20,318 nt of DNA, taken from positions 1 to 20,318 of the forward strand of contig CAYZAW010000040.1 of assembly GCA_964476505.1 (NCBI GenBank), written 5' to 3'. A model generated the notes under the pieces. The model saw nothing but the letters and a program-made list of their open reading frames with translations, was not told the origin of the DNA and did not search any database. The stretch is from CAYZAW01 sp964476505 (lineage in GTDB: Bacteria > Bacillota > Clostridia > Christensenellales > CAG-138). Below, in pieces: positions 15,855 to 20,318 of this stretch. The translations under genes were made by a program, and so were the position numbers. The first letter of the stretch is position 1, and each line of letters opens with the position of its first letter.

Positions 15855-16808
15855 TTATTTGGGGCCTTGCATCGCACCCATGACTTTTGCGCGTAATTTT
15901 AAAAGCTGCTCCGTTATGCCAAACAGCGCAAGCGCCATCAGGCAATAGGGAAACGTGAACAGCAGCAGTATGATAAGCGGCACATACATGCTTGCTCTTG
16001 CCTTACGGATGGTGAACAAAAACGCCAGCGTGCAAACGCCCTGCATGGCAAGCGGCAGGAAGGCCGCTGCCGCGCAGCAAAGGGAAATGGCATCCGCATT
16101 GTATACGCCAAGGTAAGCGCAAAGCGCCGACCCCAGCCACAGCACCGCCGCGCCCAGCAAATACCCCTTCGGCAGCCGCCACAGGGAAAACCGCACCATG
16201 GGGCGGAGGCTTGCGCCCTGCTTTTTTGCAAGAGCTCTTGCTATGATCGTATCGCTAAAGCCAAAGCAGCAGCCAAGTGCGCATAGGGAAAACGGGAACG
16301 TGGCGGGAAGCTCCGCTAATATCATCCTGCCAAGCGCATCATACTGCTCTGCCATATCCTGCCCCAAGAGGCTTCCTGCGGCGTTCATCTGCTCTGCGTA
16401 CATGCTCCAGAAGGAGGCGAACACTTCTTTTACGGTAGTAAACGCGCCGCGCCCTGCTAAGATATCCGGCAGGCAGAACATGGCATACAGCCCTGCGATC
16501 AGCACAAAGGACACAAACACGATGGTATCGAACCAAGGCGTTTGCTTTTTCATGAGCGCATACAGCAAAAGCGTGCCTGCCGCAACGATGGCAAACAGGT
16601 ACAGCCCCGTGACCCCGGCAAACAGATACAGCCCAACGCCCGCTACCACCAGCGAAAGAAGCATCGGCACGGCACCGCCGACCAGCCCCAAATACGCCAT
16701 GAACCCAGGTGCAAGCGGCGCCAACAGCGAAAAGAAAGCGGAAAGCGCGGCGGCCATCCCCATGACGACCCCCAGCAGCACCCCCGGCTTTTTTTGTTGT
16801 ATTTCCAA
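15855..16808 (-). CDS. yybS: YybS-family membrane protein (DUF2232)
   Basis: 317 residues with roughly eight hydrophobic helices, located immediately before gdpP. The order yybS-gdpP-rplI-dnaB and the many-helix topology identify it as the YybS/DUF2232 family, whose function is not established; structural similarity to small-molecule transport proteins has been suggested. I chose the TTG at 16808 as start because AAAGGAG (16821-16815) lies 6 nt upstream, giving MEIQQKKPGVLLGVVMG. An in-frame GTG at 16829 would add seven residues but has no ribosome site and sits in a leader hairpin. A sigma-A promoter lies at 16871-16899. It is the first gene of the operon. Confidence 0.85.
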   Translation of the reverse strand: MEIQQKKPGVLLGVVMGMAAALSAFFSLLAPLAPGFMAYLGLVGGAVPMLLSLVVAGVGLYLFAGVTGLYLFAIVAAGTLLLYALMKKQTPWFDTIVFVSFVLIAGLYAMFCLPDILAGRGAFTTVKEVFASFWSMYAEQMNAAGSLLGQDMAEQYDALGRMILAELPATFPFSLCALGCCFGFSDTIIARALAKKQGASLRPMVRFSLWRLPKGYLLGAAVLWLGSALCAYLGVYNADAISLCCAAAAFLPLAMQGVCTLAFLFTIRKARASMYVPLIILLLFTFPYCLMALALFGITEQLLKLRAKVMGAMQGPK

Positions 16809-16814
16809 AACAGT

Positions 16815-16821
16815 CTCCTTT
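16815..16821 (-). promoter_or_regulatory. Ribosome binding site deciding the yybS start
   Basis: AAAGGAG on the minus strand lies 6 nt before a TTG at 16808. This is the only good Shine-Dalgarno site near the gene start and supports the TTG rather than the GTG at 16829. Confidence 0.6.
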
Positions 16822-16870
16822 GATTGCACGGCGGAACGTTCCCCGCCGCAGCATAGATTTCTCCAAATAC

Positions 16871-16899
16871 ATTTTACTGGCTTCCTGCGATAAAGTCAA
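16871..16899 (-). promoter_or_regulatory. Promoter of the yybS-gdpP-rplI-dnaB operon
   Basis: Minus strand TTGACT (16899-16894) and TAAAAT (16876-16871) are 17 bp apart, a good sigma-A promoter. The inferred start near 16864 gives a leader of about 55 nt. This leader contains a GC-rich hairpin (CGGCGG...CCGCCG) centred on the palindrome GGAACGTTCC (16833-16842). Confidence 0.7.
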
Positions 16900-16926
16900 A
16901 AAGAACTGCGCAGGAATGCTGCTATT

Positions 16927-17901
16927 TTATAAGGAAAGCGCCGCCAAATAGAAAGCAAGCTCCTCTGCCTCTTTTGCTGATATCTGCCGCATGCGTTCTG
17001 CCAGCGCCTCCGGACGAAGCGGCGCGCCCATAAGCGCAGGGGCAATTTGTGTAACGAAGGCTTCGTCCATCGCATCGGAATAGCACTGCGCTGCCGAGAT
17101 ATGCCCCTCTTTGGCGGAAAGCTGTAACGTGACCTCTCCCCAAGAAAACTTGTGATACAGCTCTATATCAAAGGCGGGGGTCTTGCCGTAGCGCCAGTCC
17201 CAAGAGGCGTGCTTTTGCGAAAGCGCGTTCAGCCGCTCCTGCGGTAAGGCGTTTTCATAAAGGGAATCGGCCTCCCCGTACTCGGCTATAAATGCCTGGA
17301 TAACGGCTTCCTTTAAAGCGTCTACGGTAACGGCAGCACTGCATGCGTGCAGGTTGCGTACTCTTGCGCGTACGCTTTCTACGCCCTTTGCCGCCAGCTT
17401 TTCCTTTGAAGGGGCAAGGTAGCGCCCCAGCTTTTCCATATCCACATCCACCAGCAGCGTGCCGTGATGCATGGCGGTGCTATCCGTTAAGCGAAATGCG
17501 CTGCCGGAAAACTTTGCGCCGTCTTCTGCAAGCGCCAAGTCGTTTCGCCCGGTAAAGACAGCGTCTATGCCAAACGCTTTTACCGCCGCCTGTATCACGG
17601 AAAGCTGACGTGGCACGTTATACATGCTTCGCGGCATGATAAATGTAAAGTTCAGATTGCCCAGATCGTGATACACCGCGCCGCCGCCGGAAGGCCGCCG
17701 TGCCAAGGTGCCGCCATCATCCTCCAAGAGCGCCGTACGGCACTCCTTCCACGCGTTTTGATGCCGCCCGATGACCACGGTGCTTTGATTTTGCCATAGG
17801 TACAGCGTAACACCTGATGATTGCTGCTCGAACAGCAGCTCCTCCACCGCCAGATTATGCCACGGGTGAAACCCGGCACCAACGATCACGGCATTTTGCA
17901 T
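16927..17901 (-). CDS. lplA: Lipoate-protein ligase A
   Basis: 324 residues. LplA activates free lipoate with ATP and attaches it to a lysine of lipoyl domains in glycine-cleavage H protein or 2-oxoacid dehydrogenases. The biotin/lipoate ligase fold shows RRPSGGGAVYHDLGNLNF (68-85), the catalytic lysine in GAKFSGSAFR (K130), and HHGTLLVDVDMEKL (145-158). A C-terminal accessory domain (about 240-324) contains SWGEVTLQLSAKEGHI, so this is the two-domain type that performs both half reactions. The ATG is supported by GGAGG 7 nt upstream. It stands alone with its own promoter at 17932-17960 and no lipoyl-enzyme gene in the window. Confidence 0.93.
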   Translation of the reverse strand: MQNAVIVGAGFHPWHNLAVEELLFEQQSSGVTLYLWQNQSTVVIGRHQNAWKECRTALLEDDGGTLARRPSGGGAVYHDLGNLNFTFIMPRSMYNVPRQLSVIQAAVKAFGIDAVFTGRNDLALAEDGAKFSGSAFRLTDSTAMHHGTLLVDVDMEKLGRYLAPSKEKLAAKGVESVRARVRNLHACSAAVTVDALKEAVIQAFIAEYGEADSLYENALPQERLNALSQKHASWDWRYGKTPAFDIELYHKFSWGEVTLQLSAKEGHISAAQCYSDAMDEAFVTQIAPALMGAPLRPEALAERMRQISAKEAEELAFYLAALSL

Positions 17902-17931
17902 TTTAACGCCTCCCGATCCTTCTATGGGCTC

Positions 17932-17960
17932 ATGATACTATGCTTTGCGTCTTCGTACAA
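17932..17960 (-). promoter_or_regulatory. Promoter of lplA
   Basis: Minus strand TTGTAC (17960-17955) and TATCAT (17937-17932) are 17 bp apart. The start would be near 17925, giving a 24-nt leader that just includes the ribosome binding site. Confidence 0.55.
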
Positions 17961-18039
17961 GAAAGCAACGCCAATTTCGTTCCGGCTTCGCGAATATCCC
18001 CGTATTTGGGCGGTTTTGTTGGATTTTTCGCCTATTTAT

Positions 18040-18068
18040 TTGACATTCCGTTCCTTCTGTACTATTCT
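18040..18068 (+). promoter_or_regulatory. Promoter of the hypothetical/MBL gene pair
   Basis: A perfect TTGACA (18040-18045) and TATTCT (18063-18068) are separated by 17 bp. The inferred start near 18075 leaves about 30 nt to the ATG at 18106. It is divergent from the lplA promoter. Confidence 0.65.
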
Positions 18069-18105
18069 ATTACAATACCATAAATGCAGCAAGGAGCGCG
18101 GCGTC

Positions 18106-18768
18106 ATGCAAGACCGTGACCTGTTCTACCGCCCCTTGCGCGAGGCCCTTTCCCGGGACTTATCCTCTCTGCTTTCCATTCCCACGGAAAGCAGCCAGAT
18201 CGATTGTTATTGCCAAGGCTTTGCGGTTTGTACCGCCATCGCAAAAAAGCATAACGGGGACGCGGAACGCTGGGCGGCTTTGATCAATAGCGCCCGTGGG
18301 GATTTTTCCACCCTGTTTGGCATACCCTACCTGGAAGGAGCCACTGCGGCAAGCGGCATGTTGTTTTTTACCCTGACCCGCGGTTATTACACCCGTGCCA
18401 TTGCCGCCGCCTGCGAGCAGTTCCCCCCGGCAAAGCCGCTTCCGGACGCAGTGCCTGACGATCTTCGCGGCGGGTTTGGGCGGATGTACATTCTGGCGCG
18501 CCATGCGGGCACGGACTGTCCCGCGCATATCCCCATGCAGCTGGCGCTGTTTCGTACGCTTGGCATTGCGGAACGGCTGGAGGCAGAGCCGCGGCTGTTG
18601 CGCCTGCGCCTGCGGGAGGCGAACACAGCGCTTCTTACCATGACCTGCGGCATGCCCCTATTGGAGCGGCAGCGGTTGTATCAGGCCTGCGGTGCGTACG
18701 GAGATGCGGCATCCAGGCTGCTGTATGCCGGGCTTACCCGGCTTTATCAAAACGATGTGAACCCCTGA
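18106..18768 (+). CDS. Hypothetical protein, probably helical, no recognised domain
   Basis: 220 residues from the ATG at 18106, chosen by AAGGAG 9 nt upstream and the promoter just before it; a longer reading upstream would run into the promoter. I do not recognise the family. The protein appears mostly alpha-helical and soluble, with no signal peptide or membrane segment. It is rich in Leu, Ala and Arg and has a small cysteine cluster, DCYCQGFAVC (about residues 33-42). The C-terminal half is Arg/Leu-rich (LRLRLREANTALL). It lies 15 bp upstream of the MBL-fold hydrolase gene and shares its promoter, so the two may be co-regulated, but a functional link is not shown. The frame has good codon structure and a proper ribosome site, so the gene is likely real. 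Confidence 0.7.
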   Translation: MQDRDLFYRPLREALSRDLSSLLSIPTESSQIDCYCQGFAVCTAIAKKHNGDAERWAALINSARGDFSTLFGIPYLEGATAASGMLFFTLTRGYYTRAIAAACEQFPPAKPLPDAVPDDLRGGFGRMYILARHAGTDCPAHIPMQLALFRTLGIAERLEAEPRLLRLRLREANTALLTMTCGMPLLERQRLYQACGAYGDAASRLLYAGLTRLYQNDVNP

Positions 18769-18783
18769 AAGGAGAGGATAGTA

Positions 18784-19428
18784 ATGAAGCTCACTTGGTA
18801 CGGACATTCCTGTTTTGTGATCGAAAGCGATGCGGGCACGCGGATTCTCTGCGACCCCTGCGACCCGGAGACCGGCTATCAGATTCCCACGCTTACCGTG
18901 GACGCCGTTACCGTTAGCCACGATCACCACGATCATAACTACTGCGCGGTAGCGGCCGGCACGCCGCCTAAAATATCCACGGAGGGGCCGGTCACGGTGG
19001 GGGACATCAAGATCACCGGCTACCCCTGCTGGCATGACGACCAGCATGGCGCGCTTCGCGGGGAAAACATGGTGTACGTGTATGAACTGGAGGATATGCG
19101 GGTAGCCCACTTGGGCGACCTTGGAGATATTCCCGATACGGACACGCTTTCCGAGATCGGCAAGCTGGACGTGATGCTGGTGCCCGTGGGCGGGCGCTAT
19201 ACCATCGACTATAAAAAGGCGCTGGAGCTTGCGAACATCCTGCGTCCCTTCGTGCTGGTGCCCATGCATTACAATACGCCGTCTCTAACGTTTGAGTTGG
19301 GCGATCTGTCCCCGCTTCTGAAGAACGCCAAGGATTGCAGCATCCACCGCTTGAACGAGAACGAATGCACGCTCACGAAAAAATCCCTGGGCGATGACCG
19401 CATCGTGGTGCTGGATTACCGAAAGTAA
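18784..19428 (+). CDS. Metallo-beta-lactamase-fold hydrolase (UlaG/UPF0173-like)
   Basis: 214 residues. MKLTWYGHSCFVIE at the start is typical of the UlaG-like and UPF0173 branch of the metallo-beta-lactamase superfamily. The metal motif HxHxDH is SHDHHDHNY (H46, H48, D50, H51). Further ligand candidates are H84 (CWHDD), H109/D112 (AHLGDLGD) and a histidine in VPMHYNTP near the C terminus. It is a soluble, probably metal-dependent hydrolase whose substrate cannot be deduced; the family acts on phosphodiester, lactone and other bonds. The start follows the hypothetical gene by 15 bp with GGAGAGG nearby, so they form an operon. A terminator lies shortly after its stop. Confidence 0.9.
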   Translation: MKLTWYGHSCFVIESDAGTRILCDPCDPETGYQIPTLTVDAVTVSHDHHDHNYCAVAAGTPPKISTEGPVTVGDIKITGYPCWHDDQHGALRGENMVYVYELEDMRVAHLGDLGDIPDTDTLSEIGKLDVMLVPVGGRYTIDYKKALELANILRPFVLVPMHYNTPSLTFELGDLSPLLKNAKDCSIHRLNENECTLTKKSLGDDRIVVLDYRK

Positions 19429-19449
19429 TACCGGCGGGTTTTGCGCTGT

Positions 19450-19485
19450 ACGGAATCGCTTTTTAACCGGGGCGGTTCCGTTTTT
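19450..19485 (+). terminator. Terminator of the hypothetical/MBL operon
   Basis: ACGGAATCG (19450-19458) pairs with CGGTTCCGT (19473-19481) as a 9-bp stem with one G-U pair and a 14-nt loop, followed by TTTTT. It lies 21 nt after the MBL stop. A smaller AACCG/CGGTT hairpin inside the loop side competes. Confidence 0.65.
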
Positions 19486-19518
19486 ATTCCCCGGACTTCC
19501 CTTTTCCTGCGTGATCGA

Positions 19519-19548
19519 TTGACAAATCTACATAAAACGGGGTATCAT
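19519..19548 (+). promoter_or_regulatory. Promoter of metG
   Basis: TTGACA (19519-19524) and TATCAT (19543-19548) are 18 bp apart, just upstream of the T-box leader. The inferred start is near 19555, giving a leader of about 355 nt. Confidence 0.75.
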
Positions 19549-19564
19549 AACAATAATGCAATAG

Positions 19565-19854
19565 AAGGGGCAAAGATACGCCCTTTCAGGCGATGACGGA
19601 AAGAGTACCCGGAAGGAACGCATACAGAGAGCCGTGCGGGGCGAATGCCCACGGTGGAAGCACGGCGGCGGGGCGTTCGGGGAACATGGCTCCCGAGCAG
19701 CTTATGGCGAACCGCTGTTCCATTCGCAGCGCTTAGCTAAAGCGGGACGCGCCCGATACAGCGCGAACTTATGCGCCCCTGCCCGGCAGGGGGAAGTAGG
19801 GTGGTTGCACACGAGAATACTCTCACCGTGTCCCTTCGGGGCGCGGTGTTTTTT
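19565..19854 (+). promoter_or_regulatory. Methionine T-box riboswitch controlling metG
   Basis: The leader shows T-box hallmarks. The loop-E motif AGTA (19604-19607) lies opposite the specifier loop. Stem I is closed by GAACGC/GCGTTC (19616-19621 with 19673-19678). GGAAC-ATG-GCTCCCGAG places the specifier codon ATG at 19686-19688, matching tRNA-Met. The T-box sequence AGGGTGGTTGCAC starts at 19798; its bulge TGGT (19802-19805) would pair with the ACCA end of an uncharged tRNA whose discriminator base is A. A terminator stem of 10 bp (19825-19834 with 19838-19847) is followed by T6 (19849-19854). Uncharged tRNA-Met binding would favour the antiterminator and switch on metG. The exact 5' boundary is approximate. 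Confidence 0.88.
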
Positions 19855-19910
19855 GTTCCCCGCCAGGGGAAACCAACCATCGAGAAAACCGCAAGGAGGA
19901 ATGTACCACT

Positions 19911-20318
19911 ATGGAGAAACCAACGTTTTACATCAGCACACCCATTTATTATCCCAGCGACAACCTGCACATCGGCCACGCCTACTGCACCGTGGCGGCG
20001 GACGCGATTGCCCGCTATAAGCGGCAGACGGGCTATGATGTGTACTTTTTGACCGGCTCGGACGAGCACGGCCAGAAGATCGAGCGCAAAGCCAAGCAAA
20101 CCGGCGAAACGCCCCAGCAGTATGTGGATCGCATCGTGGACGGCTTTAAGGAGCTTTGGAAGCTGCTGGACATCTCTAACGACGGGTTTGTACGCACCAC
20201 GGACGATTACCACGTAAAGGCCGTACAAAAGATATTCGAAAAGCTCTATAACCAAGGGGATATCTATAAATCCTCCTACACGGGGCATTACTGCACGCCC
20301 TGCGAGAGCTTTTGGCTG
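19911..20318 (+). CDS. metG: Methionyl-tRNA synthetase, N-terminal part (runs off window)
   Basis: 136 residues are visible; the gene continues past the window end without a stop. The class I synthetase signature HIGH is at residues 20-23 in NLHIGHAYCTVAADAIARY, and TGSDEHGQK (48-56) is typical of MetRS. The connective-peptide zinc motif begins with CTPCESFW (C128, C131), matching MetRS. It charges tRNA-Met with methionine for initiation and elongation. AAGGAGG lies upstream at about 19893-19899 and the ATG at 19911 follows. It is controlled by the methionine T-box leader in front. The KMSKS motif and the C-terminal domain fall outside the window. Confidence 0.95.
   Translation, partial: MEKPTFYISTPIYYPSDNLHIGHAYCTVAADAIARYKRQTGYDVYFLTGSDEHGQKIERKAKQTGETPQQYVDRIVDGFKELWKLLDISNDGFVRTTDDYHVKAVQKIFEKLYNQGDIYKSSYTGHYCTPCESFWL

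Noticed and set aside
18658..19269. Minus-strand reading frame of 203 residues opposite the MBL gene
   Set aside because: His-rich shadow of the metal-binding region of the MBL gene; no promoter or ribosome site.

Overview
The window looks like chromosome from a low-copy, moderately GC-rich Bacillota (Firmicutes), most likely a gut-type Clostridia. The main evidence is the conserved yybS-gdpP-rplI-dnaB block, a T-box leader in front of metG, AGGAGG-type ribosome binding sites, and a carbohydrate ABC importer without its own ATPase. No species is claimed. I see no phage, insertion sequence, CRISPR array or defence locus.

Left part (1-8354), all read from the minus strand. The window opens inside a tRNA-Ser(CGA) gene, cut at its variable arm, with a good promoter. 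Next comes a divergent peptide deformylase homologue. A sugar-utilisation locus follows, in transcription order: AraC-family regulator (8354-7425), solute-binding lipoprotein (7214-5859), two inner-membrane permeases (5657-4767 and 4774-3965), and a cytoplasmic GH2 beta-galactosidase (3924-886), ended by a strong hairpin terminator. The regulator probably senses the sugar, the lipoprotein and permeases import a galactoside-containing glycan, and LacZ hydrolyses it inside the cell. The ATPase must come from elsewhere.

Middle (8507-12045). On the plus strand lie a membrane-anchored M23 peptidase with SpoIIQ-like features and a secreted protein made of about six SH3-like repeats. A bidirectional terminator separates the latter from a convergent short-chain dehydrogenase.

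Core housekeeping block (12104-17901, minus): lplA with its own promoter, then the yybS-gdpP-rplI-dnaB operon, tightly packed (18 bp gap, 4 bp overlap, 2 bp gap) and driven by a promoter at 16871-16899.

Right edge (18106-20318, plus): an unrecognised, probably helical protein coupled to a metallo-beta-lactamase-fold hydrolase, then a terminator, a sigma-A promoter, a methionine T-box and the start of metG, which runs off the window.

There is no clear new multi-gene system here. The most interesting unexplained items are regulatory DNA: four 15-bp repeats in the SBP-permease gap, a non-terminator hairpin next to them, GAACA/TGTTC inverted repeats placed similarly downstream of predicted start sites, and the uncharacterised gene paired with the MBL hydrolase.
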